Below are positions 16,905 to 24,974 of a stretch of DNA of 64,000 nucleotides, piece after piece (positions within the stretch are counted from its first letter, which is position 1; the number at the start of each line of letters is the position of its first letter). The notes beneath the pieces were generated by a model, which saw nothing but the letters and a program-made list of their open reading frames with translations, made no database searches and had not been told where the DNA came from. A program made the position numbers and the translations under genes. Source of the stretch: Maribacter algarum (ex Lu et al. 2025) (nom. illeg.) (lineage in GTDB: Bacteria > Bacteroidota > Bacteroidia > Flavobacteriales > Flavobacteriaceae); contig CANMAW010000003.1 in the NCBI GenBank assembly GCA_947495915.1, positions 124,001 to 188,000 of the forward strand. Direction: 5' to 3'.

Positions 16905-17837
16905 ATGAGTTCCCTTTTGCATATTACAAATGGAGATAGTTTTACAGAAAGACTCAACACCCTTAATTTAAAAGGTGAGGTTATTACATGGCGTGAAATG
17001 CTTTGTGAGGGCAAAACCTTAACTAGTGTAGGCAGCGAATCTTTTTGGAAAACTAGGTTCGAATTTTTAAATAAAAACTACAAGGTTAGTAAAAAGTGGT
17101 TTATTGAAAAAACTTTAAAAGAATACAGATCACTTTGCAATCATAAACAGCAAGATCATATTGTTCTTTGGTTTGAGTATGATCTTTTTTGCCAAGTCAA
17201 TATGCTTGCGGTAATTAGTTGGTTGAAGGCGAATCGTAAATATGCAGAAATCTCTTTGGTTTGTAGTGGCAAAGAAGATGATTCTGAACAGTTGTACGCG
17301 TTGAATGATTTAAATGACGAGCAATTACTAACGCTATATCGAAATAAAAAAGTACTGTCGCAAGATGATATTGAATATGCCGACTATGTTTGGCAGTTGT
17401 ATTGTAGTGATAATCCTATGCGATTAGAAAACCTTACCGATTTCGGAAACTACCAATTTGACTATTTGAAAGGAGCTATTTCTAGCCATTTACAACGTTT
17501 TCCTTCTATTAATAATGGACTTAACGCCATGGAAAATAACATTCTTCAATTAAGTTCAGAACAAAAACCAGCCACAAAAAAAGAATTGTTAAAACTAATC
17601 TTAAATAATCAAGGTTTATTAGGTTTTGGAGACAGTCAATATGATAGAGCAATCAATCGTTTAAAGCCTTTGTTTTCGTCTTTTAACCCTGTAAATCTTA
17701 CTAAAAAAGGGCAAGAAATTTTAAAATCTCAAACCAGTTATTATTCTTGCATTCAAGACAATGATGTTTATTTAGGAGGAGCATTAAAATATAACTTTCT
17801 TTACAACAACAATACCGACAGAATACTAAAACTTTAG
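16905..17837 (+). CDS. DUF1835 domain protein
   Basis: A 310-residue cytoplasmic protein resembling DUF1835 proteins: the N-terminal LLHITNGDSFTERL, a GEVITWREMLCEG segment near 25-37, and a central VLWFEYDLFCQVNML. No catalytic role is established for the family. It is first in a close-packed three-gene set with a nucleoside phosphorylase (1-base gap) and a PBP2-like protein (7-base gap), so it may act with them. Confidence 0.75.
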   Translation: MSSLLHITNGDSFTERLNTLNLKGEVITWREMLCEGKTLTSVGSESFWKTRFEFLNKNYKVSKKWFIEKTLKEYRSLCNHKQQDHIVLWFEYDLFCQVNMLAVISWLKANRKYAEISLVCSGKEDDSEQLYALNDLNDEQLLTLYRNKKVLSQDDIEYADYVWQLYCSDNPMRLENLTDFGNYQFDYLKGAISSHLQRFPSINNGLNAMENNILQLSSEQKPATKKELLKLILNNQGLLGFGDSQYDRAINRLKPLFSSFNPVNLTKKGQEILKSQTSYYSCIQDNDVYLGGALKYNFLYNNNTDRILKL

Positions 17838-17838
17838 T

Positions 17839-18708
17839 ATGTACCTAGAGCCATCTGAGCTTATCATAAATGCAGACGGAAGCATTTATCACCTCAACCT
17901 ATTACCTCAAGACATTGCAAATACTATTATCACCGTAGGAGACCCCGACCGGGTTTCTGATGTGTCAAAATATTTTGATACCATAGAATTAAAAAAAGGT
18001 AAACGCGAGTTTATCACACATACTGGAACGCTTCAAGGAAAAAGAATAACAGTAATATCTACAGGAATTGGCACTGATAACATTGACATTGTACTAAATG
18101 AATTAGATGCTCTTGTTAACGTCGATTTTCGAAGTAGAAAAATAAAAAACAAAATAACACAACTTGATATCATTCGCATTGGAACATCAGGAGCTATACA
18201 ATCAGACATTGCTGTAGATTCCTTTTTACTTAGTCAATACGCTATGGGCTTCGATGGTTTACTTCATTTTTATGAAAGTGAACATTTACAAAACCAAGAA
18301 ATGGCTAAGGCTTTTGTTGAAGATTGCGATTGGTCTTCGCAAAAATCAATTCCATATGTTGTTTCTTGCGATGAAGATCTCGCTCAAATGCTCATGTCAG
18401 ATCGTATACGATTTGGACTAACAGTAACCAATATAGGATTTTACGGACCTCAAAGTAGAGTTTTAAGAATTAAAACAAATGACGAAAATTTAAATCAAAA
18501 ATTAACTGATTTTAGTTTTGAAAAACTAAAAATAACCAATTTAGAGATGGAAACTTCGGGCATATATGGCTTATCAAAACTCTTAGGGCATCGTGCAGTT
18601 TCAATGAATTGCATTTTGGCAAATAGAGTTACTGGTGACTTTTCAAAAACTCCTACTGAATCTGTTGATCAATTAATTCGCTATACTCTAAATAAACTCA
18701 CAAATTAG
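17839..18708 (+). CDS. Nucleoside phosphorylase, uridine/purine phosphorylase family
   Basis: A 289-residue protein of the PNP/UDP phosphorylase family: phosphate-binding VGDPDRVSD near 33-41, STGIGTDNIDIVL near 74-86, IRIGTSGAI in the middle, and the nucleoside-ribose motif NLEMETSGIYGLS near 234-246. It would split a nucleoside with phosphate to a base and ribose-1-phosphate. The base preference cannot be fixed by eye. It starts 1 base after the DUF1835 stop codon, indicating translational coupling. Confidence 0.87.
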   Translation: MYLEPSELIINADGSIYHLNLLPQDIANTIITVGDPDRVSDVSKYFDTIELKKGKREFITHTGTLQGKRITVISTGIGTDNIDIVLNELDALVNVDFRSRKIKNKITQLDIIRIGTSGAIQSDIAVDSFLLSQYAMGFDGLLHFYESEHLQNQEMAKAFVEDCDWSSQKSIPYVVSCDEDLAQMLMSDRIRFGLTVTNIGFYGPQSRVLRIKTNDENLNQKLTDFSFEKLKITNLEMETSGIYGLSKLLGHRAVSMNCILANRVTGDFSKTPTESVDQLIRYTLNKLTN

Positions 18709-18715
18709 TTCAGTA

Positions 18716-19561
18716 ATGAAGAAAGTTCGAATTATTGGTGTACCCGAACATTTTAACCTTCCTTGGCACATGGCTATTGAGGAAGGTGCATTTTCAGAAA
18801 GAGGTATTGATTTACAGTGGACAGATATACCTGAAGGCACCGGAAGAATGTGTCAACTTCTAGATAATAAGGAAACTGACATCGCAATCATTTTAACAGA
18901 AGGCCTCATAAAAAGCATTACAGAAGGTAATAAAAGTAAAATTGTTCAAGAATATATTGCAAGTCCACTGCAATGGGGCATTCATGTTGCTGCTCAAAGT
19001 GATTACAATGAACTTGACCAACTCAAAAACACCAAAGCCGCAATCAGCCGCTTTGGAAGCGGTAGCCACCTAATGTCATATGTAAATGCTCAAAATCAAA
19101 ATTGGAATTTAGATACACTAAAATTTGAGGTTGTCAATAACTTAGAAGGAGCTGTTAAGGCACTTACCGATGGCACTGCTGATTACTTCATGTGGGAACA
19201 CTTTACAACCAAACCGCTGGTTGATAACGGAACTTTTCGAAGAATTGCTGACTGCCCTACTCCATGGCCATGTTTTGTCATTGCAGCTACTAATGCATTC
19301 ATTGATAATAATAGAAGCACCCTTTCTCATATCATAGATATCATAAATACATATTCTTCTGAATTTAAAAGTATACCAAGTATTGATAAATCTTTGGCAA
19401 ATAGATATCAGCAAAAACTAAAAGATATTCAAGAGTGGCTTTCAATTACCCAGTGGAGCCAACAACAGATTGATGAGAAAAAAGTGAATACGGTTAATAA
19501 AACACTCAAAAAACTAAACCGAATCGAAAAAGAACTTAACTACAACAAATTAGTAATATAA
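18716..19561 (+). CDS. Cytoplasmic PBP2-like protein (Ca3427-type)
   Basis: A 281-residue protein with a type 2 periplasmic-binding-protein fold (GVPEHFNLPWHMAIEEGAF at the start, then a KNTKAAISRFGSGSHLMSYV segment), similar to the NMT1/Ca3427-like group. It has no signal peptide or lipobox and no ABC transporter genes nearby, so it probably works inside the cell as an enzyme or binding protein for a small metabolite. Its place after a nucleoside phosphorylase hints at a pyrimidine-like ligand; this is inference. Confidence 0.75.
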   Translation: MKKVRIIGVPEHFNLPWHMAIEEGAFSERGIDLQWTDIPEGTGRMCQLLDNKETDIAIILTEGLIKSITEGNKSKIVQEYIASPLQWGIHVAAQSDYNELDQLKNTKAAISRFGSGSHLMSYVNAQNQNWNLDTLKFEVVNNLEGAVKALTDGTADYFMWEHFTTKPLVDNGTFRRIADCPTPWPCFVIAATNAFIDNNRSTLSHIIDIINTYSSEFKSIPSIDKSLANRYQQKLKDIQEWLSITQWSQQQIDEKKVNTVNKTLKKLNRIEKELNYNKLVI

Positions 19562-19574
19562 TAAGCGTTAAGGT

Positions 19575-20015
19575 CTATTTTAATTCTTTTTGAGTGAAGA
19601 ATTTTTTAATTAAATGTCGAAACTTCTTTTCAGAAAGTGGCTTTTGAATAAATTCTTGAATATGTGGGTTTTGCATGGCCTTAATCATATCACCTTCATC
19701 TTCACTGGTGGTTAACATTACAACAACGATGTTTTCTCTTAAAGTTGCATCTATTTTTTCTAGATAAAGTGTCATGAATTTCCAGCCATCCATTTTTGGC
19801 ATTTTAATATCTAATAAAAGTAGACAAGGTTGCTCTTTAGCCCTCTTATTTTCAACATGCGCTAAATGATCTAAATAATCAAGAGCTTCTTGACCATTAA
19901 GAAAAATATCGACCTTGACATCAAGGTTTAATTTTCCAATAAAAATCTTATTAAACAGATTACTAATTTCATCATCATCGACTAAAATGATGGACTTTAA
20001 AGAAGGAACTTTCAT
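19575..20015 (-). CDS. Stand-alone response regulator (receiver domain only)
   Basis: A 146-residue CheY-like protein: acidic pocket Asp13-Asp15 (ILVDDDE), phospho-acceptor Asp69 (LLLDIKMPKMDG), switch Thr in MLTTSED, and conserved Lys in FIQKPLSEKKF. There is no output domain, so it signals by protein contact. No histidine kinase gene lies within the window near it. It converges with the PBP2-like gene, ending 13 bases from it. Confidence 0.9.
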   Translation of the reverse strand: MKVPSLKSIILVDDDEISNLFNKIFIGKLNLDVKVDIFLNGQEALDYLDHLAHVENKRAKEQPCLLLLDIKMPKMDGWKFMTLYLEKIDATLRENIVVVMLTTSEDEGDMIKAMQNPHIQEFIQKPLSEKKFRHLIKKFFTQKELK

Positions 20016-20165
20016 AAAGTAATAAATAGTGTGTCTCGTTTTAAAAGTAGTACTTTTCTTTCTAATAAAGCAAATGAAACCAACTTTTTAGGTTTATTTA
20101 GTTAATTATAAATTGTACCATTAATAACATTCCACAGATTAAAACCGTCATAATTTAACAAAAAA

Positions 20166-20840
20166 TCACCAGACTATAGGTTGCTTACCATTTTGCTTAA
20201 GCAGTAAATTGGTTTTGCTAAAATGTCTATTTCCAAACCAAAAGCCCCTATTTGCACTTAAAGGCGAAGGATGCCCTGAGGTAAGTACATGATTTTTAGA
20301 AGTATCAATAAGCTTCTCTTTTTTTTTGGCGTAGCCTCCCCATAAAAGAAAAACTACATGTTTTTTTTCGTCTGACACTTTTTTGATAATTGCATCTGTA
20401 AACTTCTCCCAGCCCTTTCTTTGATGACTACCTGCTTCATGCGCTCTAACCGTTAATGTAGCATTTAAGAGCAAAACTCCTTGATCAGCCCAAGGTTCTA
20501 AATTTCCATCTACAAGTTGCGTCACCCCTACATCTGCATTTATTTCTTTAAAAATATTTTTTAATGAGGGTGGTATCGCGATATTATCTTTGACCGAAAA
20601 ACATAAACCATTTGCTTGCCCTACTCCATGATATGGGTCTTGCCCTATGATTACCACTTTTGTTTTTTGCAAGCTACATCGGTTTAATGCAGCAAAAATT
20701 AGGGAGCTTTCAGGGTAACAGCGCTGTTTTTGATATTCATCGCAAACTAAAGATGCTAGATCTTTAAAATATTGTTTTTGGAATTCCTCGTTAAGAATAG
20801 TTTTCCAATTGTCATTAATTAGCTCTTCCATAGCATACAA
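20166..20840 (-). CDS. ung: Uracil-DNA glycosylase, family 1
   Basis: A 224-residue enzyme with the family 1 UDG motifs: the water-activating GQDPYHG (Asp68 in this numbering), the uracil-binding region LCFSV, LLLNATLTV, and the leucine-loop motif GHPSPLSANRGF. It excises uracil from DNA in base excision repair. An internal Met at residue 4 (20831) is an equally plausible start. The gene shares its direction with the DUF6340-like gene upstream, 47 bases away. Confidence 0.93.
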   Translation of the reverse strand: MYAMEELINDNWKTILNEEFQKQYFKDLASLVCDEYQKQRCYPESSLIFAALNRCSLQKTKVVIIGQDPYHGVGQANGLCFSVKDNIAIPPSLKNIFKEINADVGVTQLVDGNLEPWADQGVLLLNATLTVRAHEAGSHQRKGWEKFTDAIIKKVSDEKKHVVFLLWGGYAKKKEKLIDTSKNHVLTSGHPSPLSANRGFWFGNRHFSKTNLLLKQNGKQPIVW

Positions 20841-20887
20841 ATGAACTTAAAAATACTTGTTCAAAAAAGAAAATAACATCGTAATTT

Positions 20888-21952
20888 CTAATAATCAAAT
20901 GTGGTGTCGGCTAATTGTAGATCTAAAATGACTGCTTGAGCCTGACGCTGCTCTAAAGCCCATATATAATCAAGAGTATTATCGTTCTGAAATATCTGGT
21001 ACGACTTTTTAGCCCAACGTAGAGCTCCAATTATATCGTTGTTGTACTCCTTTAAAATAGCCAGGTTATAGCACGCTCTAGCACTTAACTTAGCATTGGT
21101 GTTTTCAATTTCATCTTTCCATAAAGATGATGCCGCTACATATTCTCCTTTCTCAATAAACTGATGAGCCAATTTGAAATTTGGGCTGCCAATCGCGTAA
21201 TACTTTCGTTCAAGTTCTAATTCAGAAGGCTGAAGTCGTTGAGCGTATTCACTACCAACATTATTATTTTGATTTAAAAGTTGTTCTTTTCTATTATCTA
21301 CTGCTTGCATGGCTGCCAAAGGGTTTTCACCTGAAGCAATAGCAATCATTTGATCATTTAAAGAAAACTGATCTAATATCTTACGTCGAAACGGATCATA
21401 AATCCTCCATCCGTTTTCAATAAGTGTTTCTAATGTGATTTCCTGCCCTTTTATCTTAACTGCCTCGCGAAGCATGTTGTATTGATAAATCTTAGTTTTC
21501 TGTAAGGTAAAAGTTGTTTCTGTGTCGTAAGTAACTAAAGCAAAAATGGCATCCACATTATTATCAATACAAATCTTTGAAATTTTATTCCATGTTTCCA
21601 TTTCAGGATTTGCCTTAAAGTTAATCTCTTGGTAGGTCTTTTTTTCTAAAATTTTAACGGTATCAAAACGACTATCAAGACTAAGTTCATTAAAAAGGCC
21701 GGTTAAAGCGGCCTTAGCCCCGTGTTCTGTCAACCATTGTTGTTCTAAGTAAATAAGCTGTTCAATGTGGTTTGAATATTCATTGTTTAAGGTGTTAGTA
21801 CTTGAATTAAGAATCCCTATAGTTTTAATGGAAGCTGAAATATCAACTGGTGATGGTTCTATAGTCTTCACCATAAGAGTTCTGGTTGAAGTACAACTAG
21901 AAAAAACAAAAAATAAATAACAGGGAATTAAGAAACACAAACGTCTCATCAT
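20888..21952 (-). CDS. Putative lipoprotein, DUF6340-like
   Basis: Starting at the ATG at 21952 gives about 354 residues with an N-terminal lipoprotein signal (CFLIPCYLFFVFSSC). A longer in-frame start at 21973 would add seven residues and is less likely. The middle region (INFKANPEMETWNKI, VDAIFALVTYDTETTF) resembles DUF6340 outer-membrane lipoproteins of Bacteroidota, and the last third looks like TPR helices (ARACYNLAILKEYNNDIIGALRWA). Function unknown; probably anchored in the envelope. Confidence 0.75.
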   Translation of the reverse strand: MMRRLCFLIPCYLFFVFSSCTSTRTLMVKTIEPSPVDISASIKTIGILNSSTNTLNNEYSNHIEQLIYLEQQWLTEHGAKAALTGLFNELSLDSRFDTVKILEKKTYQEINFKANPEMETWNKISKICIDNNVDAIFALVTYDTETTFTLQKTKIYQYNMLREAVKIKGQEITLETLIENGWRIYDPFRRKILDQFSLNDQMIAIASGENPLAAMQAVDNRKEQLLNQNNNVGSEYAQRLQPSELELERKYYAIGSPNFKLAHQFIEKGEYVAASSLWKDEIENTNAKLSARACYNLAILKEYNNDIIGALRWAKKSYQIFQNDNTLDYIWALEQRQAQAVILDLQLADTTFDY

Positions 21953-22136
21953 AAGAAATTTTATACAGCCCACGCCCTAATAGCCTGTTTATGAATAGGT
22001 TTAACCTAAACAGCAATTTATGATCACTTATTGCATACTCATGGTGCATTTGGTCGAAAAACAGGTACTATCATGCAAAAAAAACTGATCACTAAATATC
22101 CGTTAACGTGTAGTTTTAAGTGTTAGTGGTATTCCA

Positions 22137-22144
22137 TACCTTTG
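22137..22144 (+). promoter_or_regulatory. Bacteroidota -7 element for mutS2
   Basis: TACCTTTG matches TAnnTTTG exactly, 18 bases before the ATG at 22163. It overlaps a possible upstream TTG start at 22142, which supports the ATG as the real start. Confidence 0.6.
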
Positions 22145-22162
22145 CTAACGATTCTAATAAAC

Positions 22163-24334
22163 ATGGCTTCAATACATAATAAAACGCTTCAAGACCTAGA
22201 GTTTACGACAGTTCTGCACCAATTAGCTGCACGATGTAATACGGAGTTAGGCAAGGAAAAAGCAATTGAACTAAAACCACTTGTAGATGAGGAAGTCATT
22301 CGTTTTAACCTAGGGCTTACCTCTGAGTATTTAGGCTCATTAATAAGTGAAAATAGAATTCCTAATCATGGTTTTGATCGAATTGAAACGGAATTAGGCA
22401 TATTACGTATCGAAAATACTACCCTAGAAATAGGCGCTTTTCGTAAAATCGCTAGTATTTACACAACCATTGCTACACACAAGAAGTTTTTTAAAAAATT
22501 CAAAGAATATTACCCTTTATTAAATTCCGTGGCTGAAGCTGTGGTATTAAACTCTGAAATTCCGGAAGAAATTAACGCAGTGATCGATCGCTTTGGAGAA
22601 GTAAAAGATCGCGCCTCAGACCAATTGTTTACCATTAGGAGAAACATAAACCAAGTAAAAGGAAAAATTAGTCAAAGTTTCTCATCGGCCCTAAATATAT
22701 ATCAAGGGTCTGATTATTTAGATGATATTCGGGAGTCTGTATATGAAAATCGTCGTGTTTTGGCGGTAAAAGCCATGTATCGAAGAAAAGTTAAAGGTTC
22801 TGTTTTAGGTAACTCAAAGACCGGGAGTATAGTATACATAGAACCGGAAGCTACCCTCAAATATAGTCGAGAATTAAATAATTTAGAATTTGATGAAAAG
22901 GAAGAAATTCAGCGAATACTAAAGCATCTAACCAATATTATCAGACCATTTGCCCCTGAACTAGGCTTATATCAAGAATATTTAGCAGAAATTGATATCA
23001 CAGCAGCAAAAGCTAAATATGCAACTGACACCAATTCAATCTTACCAAAAATTAACAATAACAAGAGACTCTTTTTAAGAGATGCGTACCACCCCTTACT
23101 TTTTTTAAATAATAAATTAAAAAATGAAAAGACGTATCCTCAAACCATAGAGTTGCATTCTGAAAATAGGATAATAGTAATTTCTGGGCCTAATGCCGGA
23201 GGAAAAAGTATTACTCTAAAAACAATAGGGTTGCTGCAAGTGATGCTTCAGGCTGGACTACTAATTCCGGTTCACGAACGAAGCGACGTATGTTTGTTTG
23301 ATGTTATTTTAACCGATATCGGAGACAACCAATCTATTGAAAATCATTTAAGTACGTATAGTTATCGCCTTAAAAACATGAATATGTTTTTAAAAAAGAG
23401 TAACGCCAGAACTTTATTTTTAATTGATGAATTTGGTACCGGTAGTGATCCTGAGCTTGGTGGTGCACTTGCGGAAACATTTTTAGAAGTCTTTTATGAA
23501 AGAGGAGCCTACGGTGTAATTACAACACATTACGCCAATTTGAAACTACTCGCCAATGAATTGCCGCATATCTCAAATGCCAATATGCTTTTTGATGGAA
23601 AAACTCTTGAACCGACCTTTCAATTGGTTCTAGGTGAAGCAGGAAGTTCATTTACTTTCGAAGTGGCGCAGAAGAACGGCATCCCCTACTCACTAATTAA
23701 CAAGTCAAAGAAGAAGATTGAGCGCGGAAAAGTTCGTTTTGATGCCACAATAGCTAAAATGCAAAAAGAGCGCAGCAGAATGGCTAAAACTGGCTCTAGA
23801 TTGCAAGAAGAAGAATCAAAAGCACGTGATGAAGCAGCTAGACTTGAAAAACTCAATGCAAAAATCAAGTCCAAATTAGAAAATTACCAAGAGCTATATG
23901 ATCATGACCAGCGAATGATACAACTTGGAAACAAGGTGAATAAAGCGGCTGACAAATATTTTCACGATAAAAAGAAACGTATTCTGGTTTCAGAACTCAT
24001 ACGAATCGTGGAAACTGAAAACAGTAAACGGAAAAAGAAAACTGCAAATCAAGCTAAAGTAGAACGAACAAAAAAAGCACAGGTTGCACAAGAAGTTCAA
24101 AAAGAAGTTAAAGTTATTCGAGAAAAAAAGAAAGCTGCCAAGAAAAAAGCCATTATTAAAGAAAAAAACAAACCGAGACCAGTTTTCAAAATTGGAGATC
24201 GTGTTCGTATGACTGATGGAAAAGCGGTTGGCAATATAGACAAGCTTGAAAAAGGCAAGGCAGTGGTGAATTATGGCATCTTTACTACCAATGTTAGTGT
24301 TGACCAGTTGGAATTGGTGGAGCGAAACAAATAA
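22163..24334 (+). CDS. MutS2-type ATPase without an Smr domain
   Basis: A protein of 723 residues from the ATG at 22163. It has the MutS core and clamp region, Walker A GPNAGGKSITLKT near 340-352, and Walker B LFLIDEFGTGSDPELGGALAE. It then runs through a long charged coiled coil rich in Lys and Glu to a small KOW/SH3-like end (FKIGDRVRMTDGKAVGNIDKL). The C-terminal Smr nuclease domain of classical MutS2 is absent. MutS2 proteins act on recombination structures or collided ribosomes; this form may bind but would lack Smr cleavage. Confidence 0.88.
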   Translation: MASIHNKTLQDLEFTTVLHQLAARCNTELGKEKAIELKPLVDEEVIRFNLGLTSEYLGSLISENRIPNHGFDRIETELGILRIENTTLEIGAFRKIASIYTTIATHKKFFKKFKEYYPLLNSVAEAVVLNSEIPEEINAVIDRFGEVKDRASDQLFTIRRNINQVKGKISQSFSSALNIYQGSDYLDDIRESVYENRRVLAVKAMYRRKVKGSVLGNSKTGSIVYIEPEATLKYSRELNNLEFDEKEEIQRILKHLTNIIRPFAPELGLYQEYLAEIDITAAKAKYATDTNSILPKINNNKRLFLRDAYHPLLFLNNKLKNEKTYPQTIELHSENRIIVISGPNAGGKSITLKTIGLLQVMLQAGLLIPVHERSDVCLFDVILTDIGDNQSIENHLSTYSYRLKNMNMFLKKSNARTLFLIDEFGTGSDPELGGALAETFLEVFYERGAYGVITTHYANLKLLANELPHISNANMLFDGKTLEPTFQLVLGEAGSSFTFEVAQKNGIPYSLINKSKKKIERGKVRFDATIAKMQKERSRMAKTGSRLQEEESKARDEAARLEKLNAKIKSKLENYQELYDHDQRMIQLGNKVNKAADKYFHDKKKRILVSELIRIVETENSKRKKKTANQAKVERTKKAQVAQEVQKEVKVIREKKKAAKKKAIIKEKNKPRPVFKIGDRVRMTDGKAVGNIDKLEKGKAVVNYGIFTTNVSVDQLELVERNK

Positions 24335-24371
24335 GCAGGCTACACAACTTGACTATTAGTAACTTATATGA

Positions 24372-24385
24372 AATCGTATACGATT
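24372..24385. repeat. 14-base perfect palindrome, core repeated at 24872-24883
   Basis: AATCGTATACGATT is its own reverse complement. It lies in the 231-base gap between mutS2 and the DCC1-like gene, and the 12-base core ATCGTATACGAT recurs inside that gene at 24872-24883. It may be a protein-binding site or chance; nothing else in the gap is recognised apart from the promoter at 24517. Confidence 0.4.
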
Positions 24386-24516
24386 ATCTTTCGCCTCTGC
24401 CGTATGAAACAACCGCTAACCATATCATCTTTAGCATTTGAGCGGTGGTAGTTTTTAAACAAATACATCATCATGTTTAACGTACTCATTTTCGTCTGAT
24501 TGTTTTCCTCATTTCG

Positions 24517-24524
24517 TACTTTTG
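24517..24524 (+). promoter_or_regulatory. Bacteroidota -7 element for the DCC1-like gene
   Basis: TACTTTTG matches TAnnTTTG exactly, 41 bases before the ATG at 24566. A TTG at 24500-24502 lies 14 bases upstream, slightly short for a -33 element. Confidence 0.5.
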
Positions 24525-24565
24525 TAGTAGAAGCAAAATACGTTGTTACCTCTTATCTAAAAACT

Positions 24566-24973
24566 ATGGCCTTAGGCAAAAAACTTATACTTTTTGATGG
24601 TGTTTGTAATCTGTGCAACAATTTTGTGCAGTTCGTTATTAAAAAAGATGCTGAAGACATTTTTCGCTTCGCTTCTTTACAAAGCGAGACTGGAAAACGC
24701 CTGATTGCTGAAAGGGGCATAGACACCAACACTATAGATTCTGTAGTATTAATTGAACCAGGAGTAGCCTACTATATAAAATCAGATGCCGCTTTGCAAG
24801 TTGGAAAGCACTTGAAAGGATATCGAACCATTTCAAAGGTATTAAACTTGATTCCCAATGGTTTACGTAACATCGTATACGATTTTGTTGCGAAAAATAG
24901 ATATCGCTGGTACGGTAAAAAAGACCAATGTATGATTCCTACTCCTGAATTAAAGTCAAAATTCTTAGAATAA
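24566..24973 (+). CDS. DCC1-like thiol-disulfide oxidoreductase (DUF393)
   Basis: A 135-residue protein beginning LILFDGVCNLCNNFV, the DxxCxxC signature of the DCC family, followed by FRFASLQSETGKRLI and a C-terminal YRWYGKKDQCMIPT, both typical. It is predicted to be a small cytosolic or membrane-associated thiol-redox protein; its partner is unknown. The start at 24566 is chosen because the preceding 22 codons have no family similarity and overlap the promoter region. It converges with the CPBP protease gene; the stops are adjacent. Confidence 0.87.
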   Translation: MALGKKLILFDGVCNLCNNFVQFVIKKDAEDIFRFASLQSETGKRLIAERGIDTNTIDSVVLIEPGVAYYIKSDAALQVGKHLKGYRTISKVLNLIPNGLRNIVYDFVAKNRYRWYGKKDQCMIPTPELKSKFLE

Positions 24974-24974
24974 A

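Noticed and set aside
22142-22162. A TTG start for the MutS2-like protein
   Set aside because: It is inside the -7 element TACCTTTG; the ATG at 22163 fits.
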